A DNA stretch of 64,000 bases from positions 27,611-91,610 of the forward strand of contig RXPK01001257.1 of the NCBI GenBank assembly GCA_004143645.1, given 5' to 3'. Shown piece after piece: positions 37,115-48,579 of this stretch. The notes under the pieces were generated by a model. That model was not told where the DNA came from and ran no database searches. It saw only the letters and a program-made list of their open reading frames with translations. Position numbers and translations under genes: made by a program. Each line of letters begins with the position of its first letter. Within the stretch, counting starts at the first letter, position 1. This stretch comes from Protaetia brevitarsis (lineage: Eukaryota > Arthropoda > Insecta > Coleoptera > Scarabaeidae).

Positions 37115-38215
37115 CAAACTGCCATTTTGGGAAGCTGTTGTTTGTGTGAAGCTAGGTTTAGAAATTTGGAGCGCTATAACTCCTCTCTTGTCCTTACTCG
37201 GTGTACTCTGGCAGTGAAGAGGCGAAGCCCAGGCTTTACTGCCGTGGTGCATACAATATCTTTCCGATTACCACTTATTACCATAATTAGCTTGCTTGCA
37301 TCTGTAATGTCCAGGATACTCTTAATAAATTATTTGTCATTCAGGGGTAATTTGCACTCTATTTTAAATTTCGTTTTATGATGGAAAAATAGAATAAGGA
37401 TATAGACGATTTGTAATATTTAAATGACAGTTCCTATTTTATGTTAACAGCTGTCAATCTGTCCATCAATAATTATATATGTACCAAGACAGTGAAGTTG
37501 CATTTTATCAAATGCATTTGGACATTGTGAGCCATGACAAAGCTGAGGCTTTTGTTGCCGTGGTGCATACAATATTTTTCCGATTACCACTTATTACCAT
37601 AATTAGCTTGCTTGCATCTGTAATGTCCAGAATACTCTTAATAAATTATTTGTCATTCAGGGGTAATTCGCACTCTATTTTAAATTTCGTTTTATGATGG
37701 AAAAATAGAATAAGGATAAATACGATTTGTAATATTTAAACAACAGTTCCGATTTTATTTTAACAGCTGTCAATCTGTCCATCAATAATTATATATGTAC
37801 CAAGACAGTGAAGCTGCATTTTATCAAATGCATTTGGACGATTGTGAGCCATGACAAAGCTGAAACTTTTGTTGCCGTGGTGCATACAATATTTTTCCGA
37901 TTACCACTTACCATAATTAGCTTGCTTGCATTTGTAATGTCCAGAATACTCTTAATAAATTATTTGTCATTCAGGGGTAATTCGCACTCTATTTTAAATT
38001 TCGTTTTGTGATGGAAAAATAGAATAAGGATAAATACGATTTGTAATATTTAAATGACAGTGTGTATTTTATTTTAACAGCTGTCAATCTGTCCATCAAT
38101 AATTATATATGTACCAAGACAGTGAAGTTGCATTTTATCAAATGCATTTGGACATTGTGAGCCATGACAAAGTTGAGGCCTTTGTTGCCGTGGTGCATAC
38201 AGCATTTTTTCCTAC
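37115..38215 (+). repeat. Tandem array, about 316-bp unit, about 3.4 copies
   Basis: GTGCATACA recurs at 37247, 37563, 37880 and 38193 (spacings 316, 317, 313). Units share CTGTCAATCTGTCCATCA, ATATGTACCAAGACAGTGAA, and a segment that reads as a short hydrophobic frame in each copy. That frame (about 67-84 codons, start and 5' part variable) repeats because the DNA repeats. The units are nearly identical over most of their length. Confidence 0.9.
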
Positions 38216-39729
38216 TCAAACCAAGTGAACTAAATAATTGTTACATTTCCATACTACTTGCCTTCTTTATATGTACAGATCAGCAACATACGACATATTT
38301 AGTATTATGAAGCCATCCCTCTCTTTTTTTTATTATTATTTTATCCGTGGCCCCACGTCCTCGCACGATCCGCAGGGAACAAACAAATTCTCCTAAGTGG
38401 GGACGGCAATAAAACCCGAAGAGGAGACGCGTTGGCATACTTCACTCACTCGGAGCTCTTTTTAGCAGCGAAGCGGAAAAAATACCGCCGATACGCGCAT
38501 TTATATTCAAACGCTGCGGTCAGACTACCCCCTAGGAATAATTCATGGTCGGGCATTCGTCATATTTAAATAGGAAACGGGAGAGGGATGAATTATACTG
38601 ACGGGGTAAATATAATGGTGCTCTGTGGTAGCGTCTGTGATGGTAATGGCAAGAGGTGGAGGTGTACGGTGGTGTGGTGGCCTGTAGGAACGTCTTATGC
38701 ACATGCAAAGGATATATGGCGGATAAAAGAAGGAAAAGCACTGAAGATATGTGAACGGGGAAATGTGCAGATATCTTAGAAAATGTCTGGAGAGTATCTA
38801 GTAATTTTGTAGTGAGGTTGCTTAAAAAAAACTTTGCTAATCATGCCACCAAGGAAATGTACCATCATGAATTGCTATTTATTTATTTATTTATTGGGCT
38901 TTTATTTATTTATTATTATTATATTAATATTGGTAGTATGGGATATCAGGATAGCTGGTATAACTTACTTGATGTAAAGTATCAGATTAAATACAAAAGG
39001 CCAATAGGCTGCAGTGCTTTCGAGGACTCAAATTAGCTAGCTCCCATAACAAAAGGAAAAAATAATAATAAGCACCATAAGGATTTGGATTAATCCATTC
39101 TAGCGTTGGAGATGTTTGGATGAATCTATTCTTGAAATTGCACGGTAAAGACATGAAAAACAGTTCTTAAACTATAAATTGAGTAAAATAATAGTGAATC
39201 AACTAATGGGATTGCAAGCAGTTGGTTAAATCTGTGCCAAAATGGTAGGAATCGAACGATCTTCGATAACTGGCAAAGTTTTGGGATAAATCGTGAAATT
39301 TAATTGAGTGACGAAGTTTGTTTCCTGCCAAGTTTTTACTGGTTTCATGGAAACCTCATATTACTAGTATTTGTTAGATTCCATTCCTTAATACACTGTC
39401 ACGAAATTTTGATTGGTCAGATCAACGAAATCAAAGTGTAACTGCTTCTGGAAATCAATCACCTTTCCAATTTTTGATATAGGCCAAAAATCAAGTGCCT
39501 TGCTCTAATATGAAGCTATATCGTGATTTTCATCCATTATCCTATCTACAAACTCTCTTGGTTACTTTTCTAATATCATTTCACAGATTGCCTATATATA
39601 ATATTCCAATGTTTCCATAGTTTTGGCATTTTTTTCTTTATATTTCTTATTTTAAAGATTGGTAATAATATAGCAGTAAATCCATCACTAAGGATTCCCC
39701 AAGAAGGGAGATCTGGATCTGGTTAGATA
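38216..39729. other. No gene recognised; spacer with ATTT tract
   Basis: Contains a CpG-richer patch at 38345-38530 and an (ATTT)n tract at about 38876-38925. No supported gene. Confidence 0.5.
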
Positions 39730-40200
39730 AAGAAAGTACAAAGAAATGGAGGTCGACTGAAGGTCAACTCCATACCAAAACGCTGATAGGGGATGGGGAT
39801 GGTAGTTTCTCTGATAACCTACTCAGGCGCAGTAAGAAAGAAGTTAAGACTGGGTTGGTAACTGGACACTGTCCTCTGAAAAAGCATCTGTACAACACAG
39901 GCCGAGTAAGCGAACCGTGGTGTAGAAGATGCGAACTACAGGAGGAAACGAGTCTACATGTAATCTGCACTTGTGGGGAACTTAAGGTACTTAGGCAGAA
40001 GTACTTCTGGAGGGATCTATTGGAGCCCTCGAAGGTCCTCAAGTTTCCACTGGGCAAGACACTGGGCTTTATAGAGCACACCAAGCTGCTCGAGTGGAAA
40101 TAAGAGAATCCAATAGGGATGGTACAATGAGCACCTTGCTCAAGTACCTGGACATCAGGTGCCCACCCTAACTTGAATGAATGAATGAAAAAATGAATGA
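39730..40200 (+). pseudogene. LINE C-terminal tail with (AATGA)n 3' end
   Basis: The plus-strand frame 39855-40103 reads TGHCPLKKHLYNTGRVSEPW, CRRCELQEETSLHVICTC and FIEHTKLLEWK. This is the zinc-knuckle tail after RNase H in I/R1/LOA-type LINEs. It is followed by TGAATGAATGAAAAAATGAA (40175-40199), which looks like the short-repeat 3' tail. The upstream part (39750-39850) reads as the end of the RNase H-distal linker. The rest of the element is absent. Confidence 0.85.
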
Positions 40201-40850
40201 GCAGTAAATCCAGTTTCTCAAAAAAAATTCCAGTTTTTTTAGGATATTTCAAATTATTTTCTGTAAAGTAAATACGCACACAACTGCTTTTATCTCTCTA
40301 AATATATAATAGGCTTAACATCGTTTCTATTAAGAAATTAGACGAACATTTATTAATAACCCACGCAAAAATAACTTAATTTCTTCTGATACGACCCTCG
40401 TAGCATCATAATTTTAAAAGTTCCCCCTCCTCGACCTTATTTAATGCGTCTCTTCCATTCTTACGTTCCGGGATTACGTAGGCTTTTAGCACACAACCTT
40501 CTAGCTCCCTTGCTTTAACCCTTTTAAAAATAGTTAATCCATAATGTGAACGCACTTACCTTCAGACGACCCTGACTGGTACCTGAGCTCCTTGAAAAAA
40601 AAAAAGTTTACGATCGCACCTTCAATATTATATGGCTTCTGATATAGTTTAAACATCCTCTCAATCGATGCAAAGGGTACGCACCTGTGGTGTAAATATT
40701 AGCAATATTGTCACTGCGTTTGGAATTATAGAAACAAGATGTGAATCATGAGGGTAGATCATGAATATATAAGGGACATGATTTGTATAAATTCTAGGAT
40801 GCACGTTAAAGGAATTTAGAATTGGTTTTTAATATACAGGATGATGTACT
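40201..40850. other. No gene recognised; spacer leading into array
   Basis: No supported gene. An ATACAGGATGATG motif (about 40833) immediately precedes the 131-bp array. Confidence 0.5.
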
Positions 40851-42031
40851 GATATGGAAGCAATTTTGGTATCTGTCGTTATGGCTAACTTTAAAGAAAA
40901 CCCAAATATGACATTGCGAATAGACTATGTGCTCATTTAGGCTCAAATCTATGGCATTCTGCACATTCTTCAAAGGGCACAGATATGGATGCAATTTTGG
41001 TATCTGTCGCTAGGCTAACTTTAAAAAACCCAAATATGACATTGCGAATAGACTATGTGCTCATTTAGGCTCAAATCTATGGCATTCTGCACATTCTTCA
41101 AAGGGCACAGATATGGATGCAATTTTGGTATCTGTCGCTATGGCTAACTTTAAAGAAAACCCAAATATGAAATTGCGAATAGACTATGTGCTCATTTAGG
41201 CTCAAATCTATGGCATTCTGCACATTCTTCAAAGGGCACAGATATGGATGCAATTTTGGTATCTGTCGCTATGGCTAACTTTAAAGAAAACCCAAATATG
41301 AAATTGCGAATAGACTATGTGCTCATTTAGGCTCAAACCTATGGCATTCTGCACATTCTTCAAAGGGCACAGATATGGATGCAATTTTGGTATCTGTCGC
41401 TATGGCTAACTTTAAAGAAAACCCAAATATGAAATTGCGAATAGACTATGTGCTCATTTAGGCTCAAATCTATGGCATTCTGCACATTCTTCAAAGGGCA
41501 CAGATATGGATGCAATTTTGGTATCTGTCGCTATGGCTAACTTTAAAGAAATCCAAATATGAAATTGCGAATAGACTATGTGCTCATTTAGGCTCAAATC
41601 TATGGCATTCTGCACATTCTTCAAAGGGCACAGATATGGATGCAATTTTGGTATCTGTCGCTATGGCTAACTTTAAAGAAAACCCAAATATGAAATTGCG
41701 AATAGACTATGTGCTCATTTAGGCTCAAATCTATGGCATTCTGCACATTCTTCAAAGGGCACAGATATGGATGCAATTTTGGTATCTGTCGCTATGGCTA
41801 ACTTTAAAGAAAACCCAAATATGAAATTGCGAATAGACTATGTGCTCATTTAGGCTCAAATCTATGGCATTCTGCACATTCTTCAAAGGGCACAGATATG
41901 GATGCAATTTTGGTATCTGTCGCTATGGCTAACTTTAAAGAAAACCCAAATATGAAATTGCGAATAGACTATGTGCTCATTTAGGCTCAACTCTATGGCT
42001 GCATGGCATTCTGCACATTCTTCAAAGGGCA
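40851..42031. repeat. Satellite-like tandem array, 131-bp unit, nine copies
   Basis: CAATTTTGGTATCTGTCG recurs at about 40861, 40992, 41120, 41251, 41382, 41513, 41643, 41774 and 41905. The period is 131 bases, with one 128 and one 130. Middle units are almost identical, while the first and last differ most, as expected from unequal exchange or rolling amplification. Because 131 is not a multiple of three, frames through the array (for example 41454-41645) are incidental. Confidence 0.95.
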
Positions 42032-42470
42032 CATTCTAGGAGAACGCTCGACTTATAGTTAAAAATATGTGTCGCCTTTCAATGAGTTTTTAAAATTTTA
42101 TTCTGGTAACGGCTATTCGCGAATAAACTATAACGTACTACTCTTGGACTTGTCTGAACTTTCACATGATGTTTGTTTGTATAACTCACAAAGGGATTAT
42201 ATACTACATCTGCCTAGTATATATATCTTGGAGTGGCTCTGCTATATAGTTGTTAATTAGACATTTTTAGAAATATAAGAAGCCATTACATAGACTAGAA
42301 ACTATCACATCAACGATCCCCTAATTCGATGGGAATTAAATTGTTTTTAATGGCTATCAAGCAATCTAAAGCCCCTTGGTTAGTGTTCGACTATTTAGCC
42401 GTCAGCTACAGGTGTTGCTTCTTGAATGCTGCATCTAACTTTCGTTGAAAAATTTATTTCTGTGTCAAAC
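42032..42470. other. No gene recognised; spacer
   Basis: Unique-looking AT-rich sequence with no supported gene. Confidence 0.5.
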
Positions 42471-42474
42471 GTAT

Positions 42475-43623
42475 TGCTGTGTACTGAAGGTACAAAAGAA
42501 AATGCAAAATGAATTAACAAAAATGAAAAATTAAATTTACTAGCTCAGCGGATAAAAATAAAAGGGCGCAAAAGAACAATTAAACTCAGGGTTACTCTCA
42601 CAATTAAAACTTATCACGAGAAGTAAATTGTGGGTGAAAGAAATCTGACTTTCTTTAATCCCCAAAAATTGAAAAGGTTTGATCTCAAATAAAAGAACAG
42701 TATATAGAATGACGTTGATTACAATCAGAAATTTTATTATTTAAAAAAAAAACATTTAGTTACAAATTGTAGAAAAAAAAACTATGAGCTTAGGGCTCTG
42801 GCCGAAATCAAAAACTGCATTAGGCTCTACAATTACACAAGGACAATGCTAAATCCTTAAACAAACAAAAGACAAATTTGTTCAAGAAGATAATCCTTTT
42901 TTTCACAAAAATCCACGTGGTTTCAAAATTTAAAACAAACTAAATTGAACTTGGACAATACAAGTAAATTTACATAAATGAAAAACTTTAAATACAAGCA
43001 CAATGCTTCTGATCACCCAAACCGTGGCGATTAATTATTAAAAAACAAAACAGCAAACTAGAAAACGGAAAAATTAAACTCTTTTAACATAAAATACCTT
43101 CCAGAACAAATATAATAACTGATCTTATATCTAATTTGTGTACACAATAATACAATAACAATTATTATTTAATGAGTTCCTTGATGGATGAGATAATTTC
43201 AAATTAAACGAACAAATCTTTAAATCAAATGAAATCACAAAATGGGAGCAATAAAAAATAAAATTTACATGTACTTACACGGCATCAATCTCGGAACTGA
43301 GCGCCTCACAGGGTTAACAGTCGTATACATATATCAACAGCTGCGTGCAATCGCAACGCACAAATCGCAAAGAAAATTCTAGAATATACATTGAACAACA
43401 TAAACAATACTGGTGAACGCAATATGTACAACTGAATGAAATTAATTTCAACAACTGAACAATTAAAAGAATAAATAAAATCAATTCAATTAACAAAATC
43501 TTATTAAAAATAAAACATTAACTTCTGAAAAAATCTGCCCGAAACATTGATAGAAGCAACACAGAGAAATAAGATCACAGAATTTACGAAATCCGGAGTG
43601 CCAGACCACAGCAGTATGTAATT
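42475..43623 (-). mobile_element. TG...CA element with GTAT target duplication (solo-LTR-like), copy 1
   Basis: The element begins TGCTGTGTACTG and ends CAGACCACAGCA. It is flanked by GTAT at 42471-42474 and 43624-43627. A related copy of 1126 bp is at 58169-59294. Short TG...CA ends, a length near 1.1 kb, a 4-base target duplication and no coding frame suggest a solo LTR. The imperfect 12-base end symmetry would also allow a non-autonomous DNA transposon. On the minus strand a TATA-like word (TATATGTATAC, near 43330) is followed about 50 bases on by GTAAGTACA, a strong splice-donor match conserved in copy 2. Confidence 0.75.
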
Positions 43624-43627
43624 GTTT

Positions 43628-44500
43628 GAGTTTTATATTTATTATAAAATTGACAATGTTACTTTAGTATTGGGTAGCATTGGCATACGCAATAAAACCT
43701 CAAAAGAAAACTAAATCCCGTAGTACCATGATGTTTCTAATCGTAGCTCATTGATATTTCAGTTATTTCCAACATTGTATGATATTATCTCCACATATTC
43801 CCCACCTTTTGCATCTCATAGGCAAACACACGAAAGTCCTCGCAACGAATTTGACCTCATAAATCGACGTGTTCACTGCCGACGTGCCCCACGATATAAA
43901 TACACACTTTCCGCAGCAAAGAGTAAATTTACATAACGGTAGTTAAAACTATAAATTCCCCACGTCGGGCGCTGGCGACAAGATATTTTCCTCCGGATCC
44001 CTTTCAACGGACTCGGGGGCAATCGAGAACCCACTTAATACTCTTATTTTGCCTTCTACATTACCCGAACGGAATATGAAAAGAAGTTGGAAAGGAAAGA
44101 GAGCGTAGCTAGAGGTCGGCGTGCGCGAAGGACTGGGAAAAGTAGGGCCCACCGAAAATACGAGCGAATCGTGTGACCGGAATAAGGAAATAAAATATTT
44201 TCCGAGCAAAATTAAAAAGATCTTCCTGTAGTAGATGATAACTTAACTCTTCGTAGGAGGAGGAAAAGGGAAAGTTGTGGCGGGGAGTCGAATTGGGTCG
44301 ATGTTTTAAAGGTTTATGGAGGAAGTTCTGGTGAGTTTAATCTAAATGCAATTTATTCATTGCATTCTTTAATTGAAAATGTAAGCAAATATCTACTTGA
44401 CCTACTTATGCATCCCTCACAGTTACTCAAACTACTGAATCCTGTATTGAAAGCATTTAAAGCAGCTAAAAATAGTTAACAAAAATATTCCAAACTGTGG
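43628..44500. other. No gene recognised; CpG-richer part
   Basis: The segment 43860-44180 is CpG-richer and unique in the window. It holds CCCCACGTCGGGCGCTGG at about 43958, resembling the reverse complement of an LTR-retrotransposon primer-binding region. No supported gene. Confidence 0.45.
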
Positions 44501-44551
44501 TACTGGTAATGTTGTAAACTTCTCCTAAACCCCTCACCACAAACTGCACTA

Positions 44552-44594
44552 AACTGGACGTACGTTTCGATAGCAAAGCTATCATCATCAGCAG
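44552..44594 (-). ncRNA. Hammerhead-ribozyme-like motif
   Basis: The minus strand reads CTGATGA, one T, a perfect 6-bp stem GATAGC-TTT-GCTATC, GAAA, then CGTACGTC. The last part can form a 2-bp stem III with a GTAC loop before a GTC cleavage triplet. CTG/CAG could start stem I. Apart from the extra T this is the full hammerhead core, as known in Penelope-like and other retroelements. The host element is not otherwise recognisable here. Confidence 0.45.
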
Positions 44595-44706
44595 AAACAC
44601 TGAACTAAAAATAATTTTTAGCTAAAAATAGAATTTGTGAAGCCAAGGTACTTACACTTGAGTACACAAGTTTCATTTAGGCGACGTCACGTTTCTAGAG
44701 AAACTT

Positions 44707-46420
44707 CCCCACTGACCAACTATATTTATTTCATATTTTATAAATATTTAAAAAATATTAAATCTTTCTTCAATATTAGTTATATTAAATAAATATGCAT
44801 AAATAAAATATTAATAGAAAATATATTAGAAAAACATTTAAAAAATATATGTTATGTAGCATTAATAATATTTTATTGCAAATGTTTTCTCAATATATTT
44901 TTCATAACTCTGCAAGAATATTTTGCTTTGTATTTCTGTAAATATTTATTTCATATAACAAAAAAAAGATTGAATTTTTGCTTTTGTACATTTGGTGCAT
45001 AGGACGAATAATATAAAATGGGTAAAATATGCATACATATTAAGTAGGTATGTACCTATTTAAAATAATAGTTTAAAGATTAAATTAGATAATATATATC
45101 TAATATGATATAATTAGTATCTAAGTTGAGCTCTGTAACTTTTCTATTAATATATCTGCGTTTTGTATTATATTATTTGTAATATTTGTAAGTTGCGAAC
45201 GTCAACACAACACCTCTATTCATTACGGTGCCGGTGTTATATGATTTAGTATTGTTTATGCGTCTATGGATTAGGTACATAGAATGCATACGCGCACGTG
45301 CGTATCATCAACGTTTTCATTCGTTTGTCCGTTACATGTTATAGTTTATAATAGTATACGATTGGGGCAGATTCGGGTTAACTGTGTAATTAATTGTTGC
45401 GGGGTGTGTTTTAGTTTTTGTGGTGACTACGAGGTAAGCAAAACTTTGAACATGTCATGGCATTTATAATATAATTGGAATGCTCAATATCGCTACGTGC
45501 GGAAATCGTTTAATAATATAATTGTAGGAATTTTATGCATCATATATGTACTTCTCTACCAGATAAATTGCTAGTTGATTTGCTTAAGAGATTCATCTCG
45601 GTAGATAAGCGTCATAACCTCAAATAGAGGTTAAAATACGTTGTGTTGTTTTATTGTTTGTACGTAGAATGTTTTCAAATATTATGAAATAAAGTAAAAA
45701 TAAGTATCGTAAGTATTAGAATGTAGCTACCACTCCAATTATTGCTTAAATGCTCCAAATGTATTAGTAGGTGTTGATAATGTTGTACGACGTTTTATTC
45801 ATGGTATGATCTAATACAATTGGCATTGTTTTAGAGGCCACAAGGAAACGCCATGAGAGTGCCACTACCGAAGATATGAAAAAAAGCCATAGGGTTGTAC
45901 CTGGCACCAGCCAAGGCTAGACTTAAAATGAGTATTTTTCATTTTTATTGGCTTATTCAAATAAAATGATAATAAATACGTTTGTTTTTTATTTAGAACA
46001 CTTCAATTAAAAAATAGTGATTAATTTGATAAACCTTCAGTATGCCTTAAAAGATGCCAGAATTATAGATTATTAACTTGTATGGTGAGTGTGAAAAAAC
46101 AAGTTCTTGCCTTCTAGACAACTCTATATATGTTTCAACTTTTCGTTATCGACGTTATACATTCTAAATAACCAAGAACAATTTTAGTTCATTTTGACAA
46201 ATTAAATAGATTGCATAAAAAATCTGAATTTTCATATAAATATTTTACAAATATTTTAGAAAAAATATAGGGCATACATTAATTTTAAAATATGGAATAA
46301 ATATTTTAATTGAATATTTTATCTATATTTAGAAAAAAATATGAAAAATATATTCAAAAACCTCTCACGGAAAATATTTATAAAATATAAATATCTATGT
46401 AATATTTCTGGCTGTTAGGG
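44707..46420 (+). mobile_element. 1.7-kb repeat family, copy C (full length)
   Basis: This is the reverse orientation of the copies at 7.4, 22.5 and 53.3 kb. It begins CCCCACTGACCAACTATATT and ends GGCTGTTAGGG. The AT-rich ends carry mirrored AAATATATTTT-like words. The internal part holds a CpG-containing leader (TGCATACGCGCACGTGCG), an open frame, a donor and an acceptor. No clear target duplication is visible for this copy (AACTT against ATATT). Confidence 0.85.
45284..45920 (+). CDS. Putative two-exon mini-gene of the 1.7-kb family
   Basis: Exon 1 (45284-45433) encodes about 50 residues starting MHTRTCVSSTFSF and ending CGDYE exactly at CGAG|GTAAGC. A roughly 400-base intron ends in a CTAATAC branch-like word and TTGTTTTAG. 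Exon 2 (45837-45920, if the second AG is used) reads ATRKRHESATTEDMKK and ends in TAG. The joined peptide would be about 78 residues. Donor and acceptor are kept in all four copies, and the exon-1 frame is open in at least three. Exon 2 vaguely resembles the charged N-terminus of some insect HTH transposases, which is weak inference. Exon 1 may instead be untranslated. Confidence 0.35.
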
Positions 46421-46469
46421 ATATTTCAAATTCTAAACCCAAGTTTTAATGAATTTAAAGAGGCACTCC

Positions 46470-47180
46470 TTGGAATGTGGCGTGTGTTGCAATGATTCAA
46501 AAGCTTAATCAACGGGTTCTAGTACAGGATAAGAAGGACTGGGTGACAAGCACTCCAGTAAGAGTACAGTGCAATCAACTGGGGCTACTTCTTCGTAGAC
46601 CATTATGTGCCTACCTCGCTGGAGCTTTATGTGAAAGCGGATCCTATGAATGCGATCCTTAGAGTGAAAACCAACAACTTGTGCCATCCCAACACTAGGG
46701 TTGGAGGGCACACTGATAATGCGGGTACGATACTGCACGGGTCATTGCTGCAAATGCCCACGGATAGTATGGCACCAGAAATAATCTCCATACCGAACAG
46801 AGACCAGACAGGTAGTGATATCACTGCTTTTGGTGACTGGTTCAAGGACGGATCCAAGTCCAGTCAGGTCACAGGGAGTCGATATTTGTGTACCGAGCTC
46901 TAATCAAATAATATCCATAGGCTTGGGAAAGCATGCCACGATCTTCTATAGGCAAAGGTATTTGCTCTTGCAACTTGCGCAGCATGAGGAGGAAAATAAG
47001 TATAATGACTGACAGTAAGGCTGCTATGAAGGCAATCTCGTACCCCGTAACTAGGTCAAAACTAGTTAGAGACTGTAAATAATCCCTCAATACAGGTCTT
47101 CTAGGTAAAAGAAGATTAAAACAGATATGAAAACATCGTGAGCTATCCCAATCATAATCTAATCTAATCTAAGCTTCAAT
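46470..47180 (+). pseudogene. LINE RNase H fragment with AATCT-type tail
   Basis: Plus-strand frames read ITAFGDWFKDGSKSS (RNase H DGS block, about 46820-46860), then VDICVPSSNQIISIGLG and a segment ending with MTDSKAA-type text (about 47005-47025). The sequence ends in AATCTAATCTAATCTAAG (47157-47174), a likely 3' tail. The zinc-knuckle part seems deleted, since the tail comes soon after mid-RNase H. Confidence 0.7.
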
Positions 47181-48579
47181 TTTAATTTCCATGTATACAT
47201 TTTTCGACTAAGAGGATATGAACAAGAATTAGCAGACTACAATTTATGCTGCATCAACTTTACACAGAATCTGCCATAATTCCTTAACACATTTCCTCCT
47301 ACAATCTGTATCCAACAATATAATCCATAAAGCAAACCTGGAGACAACATTTACATCCCTATCCCACGCCCCTAAAGCCACTCTAGAACATTCATATGTG
47401 GCAAGGGTGTGGGGTGAGATTGCATAATTGTTGTCCAAATACACGCTTAATTCTCGCCAATTCTAACAGATGACGCCACATCAGTATACACGCATCGAAT
47501 TTATAAGCGAACTCCAGAACAAACAAAAGTTTAAACATCTAATATACGGTCCAGAGATTCCATTGTTATAGTGTTAGGTCAGGGCAAATACTAGGAATGC
47601 TTAATTTACGATTGAATCAGAAGGCACCGCTTAAACATTAAAACAGTGGTGGGTGTTCTGTTGATCTAACCAGTTCTCAAGATTATTTAGGTTAGGCTCT
47701 GTATAAGGGTGATTATGAATGAGCTTCTCGGTTATTGTTTTATGCATAAATTAATGCTTTTTTCGATGAACTTTTAAGTGTTTACATCGGGGAAACTAAT
47801 GTGTTGCAGTTAAGAATAACAATGTTGCTCTTTTTGGCAGGTGTCTGTAAAAAAATCATCAATAAAGATATTAATCAATTCGTTACTTTCTTCCTTAAAT
47901 CATAAGCCATGTTTTTGTGTTGTTCCTCAACTTAAAAACTCATAATCAAAGAGATTTAATGAAAATGAAGGTTGTTCCATGATCACGTCTGTCTTAGCAG
48001 TGATTTACGAAATGCCTTTGTCATCATTCTTCTAAAATCATAAGCCATATTTTTGCAGATTTAAAAAATTGGTATAAATGCACATGAAGGTCTTTCAATA
48101 AACATATTGGTGTTGACAATTTTCCTAAAGAAAGCTTTCATTACTGTTTTCAGCTTCAGAAACATGGTGACTTTAAATAAACATGAGAAATCACAGGAGA
48201 TAAATGATTTTGTGCTTAAATTTTCCATGTAAGTTTTTTTTATTGAAGAGAGAAATGTTTGGTAAAGAGGCATTTCGCCCACATCCAATTGTCCAAATCA
48301 CATTGTTTGATATATTCAATTAATGTGGTGATTTGTGAAGATTTATCACCTTTATCATTTATCAAAAGAGAGATGGTCTGCAAGTATTCTTTCCAAACCG
48401 ATTTTGTACTGCTAACACAAGGGGAAATAATATTAATGCGAGTATCTAGCCGTATGAGGGCATCCTCAACCAATGCATGCATTGGAGTGAGTTCAGAAAG
48501 TTATATCAAAAGTCGCCAGACCAAAAACAGGCAAAACAGTTCTTAAAGAACCGAAAGCTTGAATTTACAAAGAACTTTT
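47181..48579. other. No gene firmly recognised; weak coding-like frames
   Basis: A minus frame at 47244-47444 contains RRKCVKELWQIL, which could be LINE thumb debris. Minus frames at 48061-48482 (ending TTLIEYIKQCDLDNWMWAKC, and a Lys/Phe-rich one) are not recognised. Nothing here is secure. Confidence 0.4.

Noticed and set aside
37127..38011. Three similar hydrophobic ORFs as a small gene family
   Set aside because: They recur only because the 316-bp DNA unit recurs; the starts differ, and non-coding parts are equally conserved.
39764..40279. Minus-strand 171-codon ORF
   Set aside because: Antisense to the LINE zinc-knuckle tail read on the plus strand at 39855-40103.
40851..42031. CRISPR array
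   Set aside because: Units are contiguous 131-base repeats with no short repeat/variable spacer pattern, in eukaryotic DNA.
43751..43936. 61-codon plus-strand ORF
   Set aside because: Short, no motif, and placed in a spacer with no supporting signal.
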